NCBI RefSeq assembly: GCF_001463885.1
Contig: NZ_BBWQ01000007.1
Span: forward strand, 1-36,512
DNA length: 36,512 nucleotides
Source: Aureimonas altamirensis
GTDB taxonomy: Bacteria > Pseudomonadota > Alphaproteobacteria > Rhizobiales > Rhizobiaceae
Direction: 5' to 3'
The notes under the pieces were generated by a model that had not been told where the DNA came from, did no database searches, and saw only the letters and a list, made by a program, of their open reading frames with translations. Of the stretch, positions 12,053 through 22,033 are shown one piece after another (positions within the stretch are counted from its first letter, which is position 1; every line of letters starts with the position of its first letter). A program made the translations under genes and the position numbers.

Positions 12053-12886
12053 ATGTCGAACGCCAATGAAACGGTGACGCTGCGCCAGGTTTCCTTTTCG
12101 CAGAAACTGCCTTTTGCCCTGATCGCGGGCCCGTGCCAGATGGAAAGCCGCGATCATGCGATGATGATCGCAGAGCGCATGGTACGCCTGACGTCGGATC
12201 TCGGCATCGGCTATGTCTTCAAGGCCAGTTTCGACAAGGCCAACCGCACCAGCCTGTCCGGCCGGCGGGGCATCGGGCTGGCCGAAGCGCTACCCGTCTT
12301 CGAAGAGGTTTCGCGCCAGTTCGACATCCCGGTGCTGACCGACGTGCACACCGAGGCCCAGTGCGCCGAAGTGGGAGCCGTCTGCGACGTTCTGCAGATA
12401 CCGGCCTTCCTGTGCCGTCAGACCGACCTTCTGATCGCCGCTGCCAGAACCGGCCGCGTCGTGAACATCAAGAAGGGGCAGTTCCTTGCGCCGTGGGACA
12501 TGCGCAACGTTGCCGCCAAGGTAACCGAGAGCGGCAACCCGAACGTGTTGTTGACGGAACGGGGCGCATCCTTCGGCTACAATACGCTGGTGTCGGATTT
12601 CCGTGCGCTGCCGATCATGGCCGAGACCGGCTCCCCGGTCGTGTTCGATGCCACCCATTCGGTTCAGCAGCCGGGCGGGCAGGGCGCTTCCTCGGGCGGC
12701 GAGCGCCGCTTTGTAGAGACGCTCGCGCGCGCCGCGGTGGCGGTGGGCGTTGCCGGGCTGTTCATCGAAACGCATGAAGACCCCGACAATGCGCCATCCG
12801 ACGGGCCGAACATGGTTCCGCTGGATCGGATGGAAGGCATGTTGAAGCGCCTGCGCGATATCGATGGGCTGACCAAATCCATCTGA
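12053..12886 (+). CDS. kdsA: 3-deoxy-8-phosphooctulonate synthase (KDO-8-P synthase), metal-dependent type
   Basis: Condenses phosphoenolpyruvate with arabinose 5-phosphate to make the precursor of KDO, the inner-core sugar of lipopolysaccharide. The 277-residue barrel has LIAGPCQMES, FKASFDKANRTS, TDVHTEAQ, DVLQIPAFLCRQTDLL, VNIKKGQFLAPWDM and FDATHSVQQPGG. Cys28 occupies the position that is Asn in the metal-free E. coli enzyme, and the partner ligands His202, Glu239 and Asp250 are all present. By established family rules this is the metal-dependent class. GGAG lies 11 bases before the ATG. The next gene downstream is not eno, as usual, but a convergent adhesin-like gene. Confidence 0.97.
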   Translation: MSNANETVTLRQVSFSQKLPFALIAGPCQMESRDHAMMIAERMVRLTSDLGIGYVFKASFDKANRTSLSGRRGIGLAEALPVFEEVSRQFDIPVLTDVHTEAQCAEVGAVCDVLQIPAFLCRQTDLLIAAARTGRVVNIKKGQFLAPWDMRNVAAKVTESGNPNVLLTERGASFGYNTLVSDFRALPIMAETGSPVVFDATHSVQQPGGQGASSGGERRFVETLARAAVAVGVAGLFIETHEDPDNAPSDGPNMVPLDRMEGMLKRLRDIDGLTKSI

Positions 12887-12890
12887 AGAA

Positions 12891-12918
12891 GCGACCGGGC
12901 AGTATCCTGCCCGATCGC
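12891..12918. terminator. Hairpin between convergent kdsA and the adhesin-like gene
   Basis: CGGGCAG (12896-12902) pairs with CTGCCCG (12907-12913) around TATC. Beyond one C/A mismatch, outer GCGA pairs with TCGC, giving 11 of 12 possible pairs. It lies five bases after the kdsA stop and just beyond the adhesin stop. In the minus direction it is followed by TTCTTC, in the plus direction by no T run. A bidirectional terminator is the natural reading. Confidence 0.6.
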
Positions 12919-12928
12919 CCGCCTGTGG

Positions 12929-15900
12929 CTAGACGATTGGATGTTCCAGGTAGATCGCCGCGTAGGCATCCAGCCCCAAATAGGCTGTGTACGTGGTTCC
13001 GCCCCATGTCACGGTACCGGCGGAATACCAATCGGCCTGATCGCTCAGGATGACGTGATCGGCGGCATCCGATTTCACGATCATCTGGTGCCTGGGCACC
13101 GACCCACCGAAGCCCGCCCCGTTGCTGTCGTTGAAGATGTTGCTTCCGGCCAGATCCAGCACATCGTGGATCGAGAGCGTCAGCGTGTTATCGCCGCTTC
13201 CGGTGATGTCGACGATCTCGATGGACGATAGCCTGTCCAGGCCGTCCACCGCCGTCCCGGCACTGCGGTTTGTGATGCTGCCGAGATTGAGATTCAATCC
13301 GCTGCCCGTCAGCTTCAGCGTATCGATGCCGCTACCGCCGTCGATATGCGCCAATCGTGCCGTGTTGCCGCCGTTTCCGAAGCTGGAGGCCAGCGCGGTG
13401 ATGACCGCCTGATCCGCAATCTCGAACGTGTCGTTTCCGGCGCCGCCGTAGGCCACACTGGCGGCGGACAGCCGGATGACGTCGTTGCCTTCGCCGCCGG
13501 CGAGGCTTTTGACCACGCCACCGTCGCTCATGGTGTCTGCGCCGCTGCCGCCGACCTGATCGAAGAAGGTTTGGCCGAACCCGCCCGATGTGGAGCCGAA
13601 CAGGATATAGGCGGCGCCGACCCCGCTCGACGTTGCGGGTGCGCCGACGATCAGATCGGTCAGGCCGTCGCCATTGATGTCGCCGGCGGGTGCGATGGTC
13701 ATGTCGGCGCCGGTGCCGGACAGGCCGGCCAGTGCGAAGCCATGCTGAGGGTCCAGCGACGACAGGGCCACCGCCGCGCTGCCGGTCTTGCCGAAGACGA
13801 CATAGGCGCGGCCACCGCCAGCGCCGGCATAATCACTGCCGGGTGCGGTCAAGAGAATGTCCGACAGGCCGTCTCCGTTGATATCTCCGGCATAGGAAAC
13901 CATGGACCCGGCTTCATCGCCGGCACTTTCGCCGTTGATGGCGAAGCCTTGTCCCGTTCCTGCCGCGATGCCTGACAATTGGATGTCGGTCGGCGCGGTA
14001 CTGCCGAAGAGCACATAGGCGCGACCGGACCCATCTCCCGGGCTGCCCACCAGAATGTCGGCAATGCCGTCGCCATTGACGTCGCCGAAATGAGAGACGC
14101 TGTAGGCGAAGTTGTCTCCGGCCGATGCCCCATCGATCCGGTAGCCGGCAGTGGCGCTGATGGTCTGCAGCATCGGGTCTTTCGCAACCACGATCGTGCG
14201 GGCTGCGGAGCCTTGGTTGCCTGCCGCGTCGTTGACGGTTGCCGTAATCGCGTAGGAATTGTTCCCCGGCACCTGCCCCGACCCGTACTTGACCGTCCAG
14301 GCGCCGTTCGTGACGGTGCCTTGTTGGCTCACATCGTTCCAGATCACGGTTACGGTTGCGCCATTAACGGCGTTCGTCGTGCCGGTGATTATGACGTCGG
14401 TGGACGCTTCCGCCGCATTGACGCGATCGTCGGTCGCAATCGTGTTTATGGCAATCGTCGGCGCGACGCGGTCTACAGTCAGGCTATGGCTTGCCGAGGC
14501 CGAGTTGCCTGCCTTGTCGGTAGCGGCAGCCGTGATGCTGGATACCCCGTCGGCCGGAACATCCGCTGCGGTGAAGCTTACCGTCCAAGTCCCGTTGGAA
14601 GCGATGGTCGCTTCGCGGCTGACCCCACCCCAGGTGACCGTAACCTTGCGACCGTCTTCGATATCGCTGGATGTCCCGCTGACCACGATGGTGCCTGCAT
14701 TGATATCCGCGGCATTGAGCCGGTCATCACCGCCGATCGTGCCGATGCTAAGGGATGCCGTCAGGTCGTAGGAAAGGTTGGCAAACACCATTGCCTCGTT
14801 GCCGGCTTCATCCGTTCCGCTCAGGAACACCGCGCCTCCGGAACCGGTGGGCAGTTCCGACTTGGAGAATGCCGCACTCCAGTGCCCGCTTTCGGCCGTC
14901 ACAGTCTTCTTGGTGCTGCCGACGGTGATGACGATCGAGCGGCCGTTCTCGAAGTCCGTGGTTCCGGTCAGCGTGATGCCGCTGTTCAATTCCGAAGCGT
15001 TTACGACACCATCGGCGGTAGCCGGGTCGATTCCGATAGAAGCCGTGCGATCGATCGGCAGCTCATGCGCCTCGGTCTTTTCCTTTCCTGCCGCATTCTT
15101 GACGTGGACCGTAATCGAATAGTTGCCGTCCGTTGCTGGAATCTCATTCGCCGGGAAGGTGACGCTCCACTTGCCGTCGACAACGGCGACCTGTTTCTCC
15201 AATCCGGCCCACTTCACGGTGAGAATGTTTCCGTTTTCGACGCGCAGCGTCCCGCCCGACACAGTCAGGCCAGGGCCTGGAGCATCCGTCGTTCCGACGA
15301 TCGCCTTGTACTCGTTGGCGTTGATCCGGTAGTCGCCGGCAATCGTCTCGACTGCGATCACCGGAGCCAGCGGATCCGTGGTCGCGGTATTGTTCGTGTT
15401 GGAGTTACTGTTCGCGGTGGAACTGCTGCTGCTTGAGCCTGAAGCTCCCGCGACGCCCGCAACGACCGCACCCACGCCCGCCAGAGCGCCGACGCCCACC
15501 GCAACGCTGGACGATCCCAAAACGGCTGCCGGCCCGGTGCTTGCGACCGCCGATCCAAGAATACCGCCCAGGGTTGTGGCCGCGGCGGGTGCGGCGCTTT
15601 CCAACGCGCCGCTCCAGGCAAGCGCCGTTGCGAACCGGTCTGCCGACAGAACGTCGAAGTGCCCGGCAAACTCCTGGGCGAGCGGTCCGAGGCCGCTTCG
15701 CGTCCCGGCCATGCCGAGCAGATCGCTGCCGTCCGCCCCTCGGGCAATGGGAGACGTTGTCCTGTCGAGGGTCAGCGTGTCCCCCTCGGGGCGTGGAATG
15801 TCGATGCTGGTGTCCGGCGCCTTGAAGAAGTCGCGTATGACGATTTCCGTGTGGTCGCCCGTCATGAGCCGAAGATGGCCGTCTTGCGTGCCGCCATCCG

Positions 15901-16096
15901 CGATGGCGATCACATCCGCCACCGGCTTGGCGCCCGCCGCGTCCATGCGCATCAGCTTGTAGCGTCGCCCCGCAACTGCCTGCAGCGTCTCGCGCCGACC
16001 GGGCTGGATCACGCGTTGCGATACGCCGTCGCTGAGGATGTAGGTGGGCGCGCGGGCGACGTCGGCGACCGGCGTTGTGGGTGCGGCCTTGGCCAT
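12929..16096 (-). CDS. Large secreted adhesin-like protein: BapA-type prefix, Ig-like repeats, FG-GAP and RTX-like C terminus
   Basis: A 1055-residue surface or secreted protein, probably exported by a type I system; its exact role is not known. Residues 1-170 resemble the prefix domain of BapA-like biofilm adhesins. Residues 175-218 are Gly/Ala/Val-rich and hydrophobic, followed by a Ser/Asn/Thr linker (219-240). Four bacterial Ig-like repeats follow at about 246-349, 350-445, 446-543 and 544-638, each with a DDR(L/V)NAAE-type opening and a late TDxAGN-type motif. Three FG-GAP repeats (GDVNGDGIADILVGSP at 671-686, GDINGDGLSDILLTAP at 737-752, GDINGDGLTDLIVGAP at 805-820) offer calcium sites. 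GGEGND (867-872) and GGAGND (884-889) are RTX-like. The last 100 residues resemble type I secretion target domains. No classical signal peptide is seen and no secretion genes are adjacent. The stand-alone position between kdsA and eno suggests acquisition. Confidence 0.85.
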   Translation of the reverse strand: MAKAAPTTPVADVARAPTYILSDGVSQRVIQPGRRETLQAVAGRRYKLMRMDAAGAKPVADVIAIADGGTQDGHLRLMTGDHTEIVIRDFFKAPDTSIDIPRPEGDTLTLDRTTSPIARGADGSDLLGMAGTRSGLGPLAQEFAGHFDVLSADRFATALAWSGALESAAPAAATTLGGILGSAVASTGPAAVLGSSSVAVGVGALAGVGAVVAGVAGASGSSSSSSTANSNSNTNNTATTDPLAPVIAVETIAGDYRINANEYKAIVGTTDAPGPGLTVSGGTLRVENGNILTVKWAGLEKQVAVVDGKWSVTFPANEIPATDGNYSITVHVKNAAGKEKTEAHELPIDRTASIGIDPATADGVVNASELNSGITLTGTTDFENGRSIVITVGSTKKTVTAESGHWSAAFSKSELPTGSGGAVFLSGTDEAGNEAMVFANLSYDLTASLSIGTIGGDDRLNAADINAGTIVVSGTSSDIEDGRKVTVTWGGVSREATIASNGTWTVSFTAADVPADGVSSITAAATDKAGNSASASHSLTVDRVAPTIAINTIATDDRVNAAEASTDVIITGTTNAVNGATVTVIWNDVSQQGTVTNGAWTVKYGSGQVPGNNSYAITATVNDAAGNQGSAARTIVVAKDPMLQTISATAGYRIDGASAGDNFAYSVSHFGDVNGDGIADILVGSPGDGSGRAYVLFGSTAPTDIQLSGIAAGTGQGFAINGESAGDEAGSMVSYAGDINGDGLSDILLTAPGSDYAGAGGGRAYVVFGKTGSAAVALSSLDPQHGFALAGLSGTGADMTIAPAGDINGDGLTDLIVGAPATSSGVGAAYILFGSTSGGFGQTFFDQVGGSGADTMSDGGVVKSLAGGEGNDVIRLSAASVAYGGAGNDTFEIADQAVITALASSFGNGGNTARLAHIDGGSGIDTLKLTGSGLNLNLGSITNRSAGTAVDGLDRLSSIEIVDITGSGDNTLTLSIHDVLDLAGSNIFNDSNGAGFGGSVPRHQMIVKSDAADHVILSDQADWYSAGTVTWGGTTYTAYLGLDAYAAIYLEHPIV

Positions 16097-16110
16097 CGAA
16101 ATATCCCTGA

Positions 16111-17544
<1,434 letters not shown>

Positions 17545-17561
17545 TGCAAAATTAAGCGTGT

Positions 17562-17598
17562 GGGGAGCATCTTGCCGCCGAGCGGAGAGATGTTCCCC
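17562..17598 (+). promoter_or_regulatory. Long hairpin occluding the ftsB ribosome binding site
   Basis: GGGGAGCATCT (17562-17572) pairs with AGATGTTCCCC (17588-17598) over 11 positions with one G-U pair. Inside, CCGC (17575-17578) pairs with GCGG (17582-17585) around CGA. The 3' arm ends at the base before the ftsB ATG (17599), and the GGAGAG Shine-Dalgarno (17584-17589) is partly within both stems. It could be an eno terminator or a translational control element; no T run follows. Confidence 0.55.
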
Positions 17599-17907
17599 AT
17601 GCGGACCAAGCAGAAGCGCAGATCCAAACTCGGACCTTTTGTCGTGCCCGTCATCACCATGACGGTGCTGGCCTATTTCGCGCTCCAATCCCAGGAAGGG
17701 CGCTACGGCGTCGACTCCCGCAAGGAGATGGCCGAGCTGCTCGTGCAGCGCGAGGCCCAGCTGGCGGACTTCGCCAAGGAGCGCGCCGCGCTCGAAACCC
17801 GCGTCCAATCGCTGCGGGACGGCTCTCTTCAGCGTGACATGGTTGACGAGAGGGCCCGTCGTGCCCTCAATATGGGAAATGAAGACGAGATCGTCATCCT
17901 GCGCTGA
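17599..17907 (+). CDS. ftsB: FtsB/DivIC-type cell division protein (septum formation initiator)
   Basis: A small bitopic membrane protein of the septum-formation-initiator family, which links early and late divisome proteins. The 102 residues begin MRTKQKRRSKLGPF, have one membrane helix at about 12-30 (VVPVITMTVLAYFAL), then a coiled-coil-like segment (about 40-75) and a conserved short tail with DERARRALNMGNEDEIVIL. The start at ATG 17599 is chosen because GGAGAG lies nine bases upstream; ATG 17590 sits immediately against that site and GTG 17560 has no support. The eno-ftsB-pdhA order is standard for Rhizobiales. The family is weakly conserved, so identity rests on topology, tail and context. 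Confidence 0.88.
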   Translation: MRTKQKRRSKLGPFVVPVITMTVLAYFALQSQEGRYGVDSRKEMAELLVQREAQLADFAKERAALETRVQSLRDGSLQRDMVDERARRALNMGNEDEIVILR

Positions 17908-17927
17908 TTGAGCGGCGGGTATAACTG

Positions 17928-17971
17928 GATTTCGGTTAAATCATGTTGCATTGCGGCATTTAACCGAAATC
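17928..17971. promoter_or_regulatory. Two-dyad inverted repeat upstream of pdhA
   Basis: GATTTCGGTTAAAT (17928-17941) and ATTTAACCGAAATC (17958-17971) are perfect 14-base inverted copies 16 bases apart. Each arm is also part of its own small dyad: GATTT-CGGTT-AAATC (17928-17942) and CATTT-AACCG-AAATC (17957-17971), with centres 29 bases apart. It lies 98-142 bases before the pdhA ATG. This arrangement suggests a pair of sites for a dimeric regulator, or an RNA hairpin. A second, weaker dyad, GGCAAG (17974-17979) with CTTGCC (17993-17998), follows. I do not recognise the regulator. Confidence 0.6.
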
Positions 17972-18069
17972 GAGGCAAGATTGTGTCGCCTCCTTGCCGA
18001 TGCATCTGAATTGCGTGTAGTGCGTTTTCCCGACACGCCCCATGGGGCTTTAACAGAGGGAAGGCGCTT

Positions 18070-19158
18070 ATGGCTTCTGGCAAGCAAAAGAGCAGCGTCC
18101 AGAGCACGGGGGCGACCGCCTCCAGCTCCGAAATCGTCAAGACGCTCGAGCACTTCGATACGCCGGCCCCCGCCGACTTCACCAAGGAAGACGATCTTGC
18201 GGCTTACCGCGAGATGCTGTTGATGCGCCGCTTCGAGGAGAAGGCCGGCCAGCTCTACGGCATGGGCGTCATCGGCGGCTTCTGCCACCTTTATATCGGC
18301 CAGGAGGCCGTCGTCGTCGGCGTGCAGGCCGCGTTGAAGGACGGCGACCAGATCATTACCGCCTACCGCGACCATGCGCACATGCTGGCAACCGGCATGG
18401 AGGCGCGTGGCGTCATGGCCGAGCTGACCGGCCGCCGCAGCGGCTATTCGCGCGGCAAGGGCGGCTCGATGCACATGTTCTCGAAAGAGAAGAACTTCTA
18501 CGGCGGCCACGGCATCGTCGGCGCGCAGGTGCCCATCGGCACCGGCCTGGCCTTCGCCAACGCCTATCGCGGCAATGATTCTGTCTCGGTCACCTATTTC
18601 GGCGACGGCGCGGCCAACCAGGGCCAGGTCTACGAGGCCTTCAACATGGCTTCCCTGTGGAAGCTGCCGGTGATCTACGTCATCGAAAACAATCGCTACG
18701 CCATGGGCACGGCCGTCAGCCGCGCCTCGGCCGAAACCAATTTTGCCCATCGCGGCCTGTCGTTCAAGATTCCGGGCATCCAGGTCGATGGCATGGACGT
18801 GCGAGCCGTCAAGGCGGCCGCGGACCTTGCGGTCGAGCATTGCCGTGGCGGCAACGGCCCCATCATCCTCGAGATGATGACCTATCGCTATCGCGGCCAC
18901 TCCATGTCCGATCCGGCGAAGTACCGCACGCGTGAGGAAGTGCAGAAGATGCGCTCCGAATCCGACCCGATCGAGCAGGTGCGCCAGCGCCTGATGGAAA
19001 GGTTCAACGTAGGCGAGGACGAATTGAAGGGCATCGACCGGGAGGTGCGCGACATCGTGGCCGAGGCCGCCGATTTCGCCCAGAACGACCCCGAGCCCGA
19101 TGCTTCGGAATTGTGGACCGACGTCTACGCCGAATCCGTACCGCAGTCCGCGAACTGA
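18070..19158 (+). CDS. pdhA: Pyruvate dehydrogenase E1 component, alpha subunit
   Basis: With PdhB it decarboxylates pyruvate using thiamine diphosphate and acetylates the lipoyl group of E2. The 362-residue protein has a short low-complexity leader (to about 40), then AYREMLLMRRFEEKAGQLYG, HLYIGQEAV, ITAYRDHAH, RGKGGSMHMF and the thiamine motif GDGAANQGQVYEAFNMASLW...IENN. The phosphorylation-loop-like region YRYRGHSMSDP is conserved. AGGGAAGG lies five bases before the ATG. It is the first gene of a tight pdhA-pdhB-pdhC-lpd operon and is preceded by an unusual inverted repeat. Confidence 0.98.
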   Translation: MASGKQKSSVQSTGATASSSEIVKTLEHFDTPAPADFTKEDDLAAYREMLLMRRFEEKAGQLYGMGVIGGFCHLYIGQEAVVVGVQAALKDGDQIITAYRDHAHMLATGMEARGVMAELTGRRSGYSRGKGGSMHMFSKEKNFYGGHGIVGAQVPIGTGLAFANAYRGNDSVSVTYFGDGAANQGQVYEAFNMASLWKLPVIYVIENNRYAMGTAVSRASAETNFAHRGLSFKIPGIQVDGMDVRAVKAAADLAVEHCRGGNGPIILEMMTYRYRGHSMSDPAKYRTREEVQKMRSESDPIEQVRQRLMERFNVGEDELKGIDREVRDIVAEAADFAQNDPEPDASELWTDVYAESVPQSAN

Positions 19159-19170
19159 GAGGGCGCACTC

Positions 19171-20598
19171 ATGCCGACAGAGATTCTGATGCCCGCCCTT
19201 TCCCCCACGATGGAAGAGGGCACCCTGTCCAAGTGGATCAAGCAGGAAGGCGACGACGTTGCGCCGGGTGACGTGATCGCCGAGATCGAGACCGACAAGG
19301 CCACGATGGAAGTCGAGGCCGTGGACGAAGGGAAGCTTGGCAAGATCCTGGTGCCCGCCGGCACCGAGGGCGTCAAGGTGAACGCACCCATCGCCATTCT
19401 GATCGCCGATGGCGAAAGCGTGGACGACGCGGCCCCCAAAAAGCAGGAACAGCCGACGGGCCGCTCTGCGAACGATCCGAAGCCGGCCGAGGATGGCGCG
19501 GCCGATGCGGCCGAAAAGAACGCCGGTAAGCCGGTTCCGGCTTCCGGCCTGTCGCATCCAGAGCCCGAAGACGTCGACGGCGACCTGGCCGAAGAGGTGC
19601 CGGCCGGCACCGAAATGGTCAAGACCACCGTCCGCGAGGCGCTTCGCGATGCCATGGCCGAAGAGATGCGCCGTGACGAAACCGTGTTCCTGATGGGCGA
19701 GGAAGTCGCCGAGTATCAGGGCGCCTACAAGATCAGCCAAGGCCTTCTGGACGAGTTCGGCGCGCGGCGCGTGGTGGATACTCCGATCACCGAGCATGGG
19801 TTTGCCGGCCTTGCCGTCGGTGCGGCCTTTGCGGGCCTGCGCCCGATCGTCGAGTTCATGACCTTCAACTTCGCCATGCAGGCGATCGACCAGATCGTCA
19901 ATTCGGCGGCGAAGACGCTGTACATGGCCGGTGGCCAGATGGGCTGCCCCATCGTGTTCCGCGGGCCCAACGGTGCCGCGGCGCGCGTGGCGGCGCAGCA
20001 CAGCCAGGATTACGCCGCCTGGTACGGGCATATTCCGGGCCTGAAGGTGGTGCAGCCCTATACGGCGGCCGATGCCAAGGGCCTTCTGAAGTCGGCGATC
20101 CGCGATCCGAACCCGGTAATCTTCCTGGAGAACGAGATTCTCTATGGCCACAGCTTCGACGTTCCGAAGCTGGACGACTGGACGGTGCCGATCGGCAAGG
20201 CGCGCATCCATCGCAAGGGCAAGGACGTCACCATCGTCTCGTTCGGCATCGGCATGACCTACGCGGTCGCCGCCGCAGAGCAGCTTGCCTCCGAGGGTAT
20301 CGACGCCGAGGTGATCGACCTGCGCACAATCCGCCCGCTCGATATCGACACGGTTGTCCGGTCGGTCCGCAAGACCAACCGTTGCGTGACGGTGGAAGAG
20401 GGCTGGCCGCAGGGGTCGGTCGGATCGCATATTGCGTCCGAACTCATGGTCCGCGCATTCGACCATCTCGATGCGCCGGTTCTCAAGGTCTGCGGCAAGG
20501 ATGTTCCGATGCCCTACGCGGCCAATCTGGAAAAGCTGGCCCTGCCTTCCGCCAAGGAAGTCGTCGAGGCCGTGAAGGCCGTGACCTATCGCGCTTGA
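19171..20598 (+). CDS. pdhB: Pyruvate dehydrogenase E1 component, beta subunit, with N-terminal lipoyl domain
   Basis: Second half of the heterotetrameric E1. Unusually for E1-beta in general, but typical of many alphaproteobacteria, it starts with a lipoyl domain (residues 1-80) whose attachment lysine is Lys43 in ETDKATM. An acidic/Ala/Pro linker (about 83-145) leads into the transketolase-like core: [63 protein letters not shown], and the C-terminal domain with [11 protein letters not shown]. At 475 residues it is full length. The lipoyl domain closely resembles that of pdhC at DNA level, including a 38-base identical run. Confidence 0.98.
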   Translation: MPTEILMPALSPTMEEGTLSKWIKQEGDDVAPGDVIAEIETDKATMEVEAVDEGKLGKILVPAGTEGVKVNAPIAILIADGESVDDAAPKKQEQPTGRSANDPKPAEDGAADAAEKNAGKPVPASGLSHPEPEDVDGDLAEEVPAGTEMVKTTVREALRDAMAEEMRRDETVFLMGEEVAEYQGAYKISQGLLDEFGARRVVDTPITEHGFAGLAVGAAFAGLRPIVEFMTFNFAMQAIDQIVNSAAKTLYMAGGQMGCPIVFRGPNGAAARVAAQHSQDYAAWYGHIPGLKVVQPYTAADAKGLLKSAIRDPNPVIFLENEILYGHSFDVPKLDDWTVPIGKARIHRKGKDVTIVSFGIGMTYAVAAAEQLASEGIDAEVIDLRTIRPLDIDTVVRSVRKTNRCVTVEEGWPQGSVGSHIASELMVRAFDHLDAPVLKVCGKDVPMPYAANLEKLALPSAKEVVEAVKAVTYRA

Positions 20599-20611
20599 GG
20601 AGTGTTGACCG

Positions 20612-22003
20612 ATGCCGATCAATGTGACGATGCCGGCGCTTTCGCCGACCATGGAAGAGGGCACGCTGGCCAAGTGGCTGGTGAACGAAGGTGACAAGGT
20701 TTCGCCGGGCGACGTGATCGCCGAAATCGAGACGGACAAGGCCACGATGGAAGTCGAGGCCGTGGACGAAGGCACCGTCGCCAAGATCCTCGTTGCCGCA
20801 GGCACCGAGGGCGTGAAGGTAAATGCGACCATCGCCGTCCTGACGGTCGACGGGGAAAGTGCCTCCGAGGCTTCCGGCGGTGCGCAGGCGGCCGATGTGA
20901 AGGCCGATGCGCCCGTGCAGACGAGCGTCGAGGAAGCCAAGGCCGAACCGGCCGGCGCTGCCCAGCCTTCTGCTGCATCGGCCCAGCCGTCTGCGGCGCT
21001 GGCCAAGGCCGAAGCCCCAAAGGGCGACCGCGTCTTCGCTTCGCCGCTGGCACGACGGATCGCCAGGGAGTCCGGCATCGACCTTGCGTCTGTGACCGGT
21101 TCCGGCCCGCAGGGCCGCATCGTCAAGGCAGATGTCGAAGCGGCATCCAAGGGCGGAGCGGCCAAGCCCGCCGCCGCCGCGACTGCCGGTCAGCCGGCTG
21201 GCGATGCCAAGGCAGCACCGGCGCCTGCCGCTGCTGCTGCGCCTGTGCGCGGCATGAGCGACGAGACCGTTCGCAAGCTCTTCCCGGCCGGGTCCTTCGA
21301 AGAGATTCCGCATGACGGCATGCGCAAGACCATCGCCAAGCGGCTGGTGGAGTCCAAGCAGACGGTTCCTCATTTCTACCTGACGGTGGATTGCGAGATC
21401 GACGCGCTGCTTGCGCTGCGCAAGCAGCTCAACGAAGCCGCGCCGATGATCCGCACGGAAGCGGGCGAAAAGCCTGCCTACAAGCTGTCGGTCAACGACA
21501 TGATCATCAAGGCCATGGCCTGCGCGCTGAAGGCGGTTCCCGACGCCAACGTCTCGTGGACCGACAGCGCGATGCTCAAGCATCGCAATGCCGATGTCGG
21601 CGTGGCGGTGTCCATCGAAGGCGGGCTCATTACCCCCATCGTGCGCCGTGCGGACGAGAAGACCCTGTCGGTCATCTCCAACGAGATGAAGGACCTGGCC
21701 AAGCGCGCCCGGGCCCGCAAGCTGAAGCCCGAGGAATATCAGGGCGGCACCACCGCCGTGTCCAACCTCGGCATGTTCGGCATCCGCGACTTTGCCGCCG
21801 TCATCAACCCGCCGCATGCCACCATCCTGGCCATCGGCGCGGGCGAGGAGCGGGCTGTCGTCCGGAAGGGCGAGATCAAGGTGGCCAACATCATGACGGT
21901 TACCCTGTCGACGGATCACCGGGCCGTGGACGGCGCGTTGGGCGCAGAGCTCATTTCGGCCTTCCGCGAATACATCGAAAATCCGATGGGCATGCTGGTC
22001 TGA
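20612..22003 (+). CDS. pdhC: Pyruvate dehydrogenase E2: dihydrolipoamide acetyltransferase
   Basis: Core of the complex; moves acetyl groups from lipoyl to CoA. The 463 residues show one lipoyl domain (1-80, Lys43 in ETDKATM), an Ala/Pro-rich flexible linker, a peripheral subunit-binding domain (about 144-180, [17 protein letters not shown]...[11 protein letters not shown]), a second Ala-rich linker, and the catalytic domain. The active-site motif DHRAVDG has His436 and Asp440. GAGGAG lies ten bases before the ATG. Only one lipoyl domain is present here, but pdhB supplies another. Confidence 0.98.
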   Translation: MPINVTMPALSPTMEEGTLAKWLVNEGDKVSPGDVIAEIETDKATMEVEAVDEGTVAKILVAAGTEGVKVNATIAVLTVDGESASEASGGAQAADVKADAPVQTSVEEAKAEPAGAAQPSAASAQPSAALAKAEAPKGDRVFASPLARRIARESGIDLASVTGSGPQGRIVKADVEAASKGGAAKPAAAATAGQPAGDAKAAPAPAAAAAPVRGMSDETVRKLFPAGSFEEIPHDGMRKTIAKRLVESKQTVPHFYLTVDCEIDALLALRKQLNEAAPMIRTEAGEKPAYKLSVNDMIIKAMACALKAVPDANVSWTDSAMLKHRNADVGVAVSIEGGLITPIVRRADEKTLSVISNEMKDLAKRARARKLKPEEYQGGTTAVSNLGMFGIRDFAAVINPPHATILAIGAGEERAVVRKGEIKVANIMTVTLSTDHRAVDGALGAELISAFREYIENPMGMLV

Positions 22004-22033
22004 TCTTCGGGCAGGCAGGGCAAGGACGCTGAC

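Noticed and set aside
13979-15436. 485-residue plus-strand open frame opposite the adhesin-like gene
   Set aside because: The repetitive adhesin sequence leaves its complement open; the translation has no family motif, whereas the minus strand shows Ig-like, FG-GAP and RTX-like motifs.
18044-18055. GCCCCATGGGGC palindrome before pdhA
   Set aside because: Twelve bases with no loop room; too short to support a hairpin or an operator by itself.
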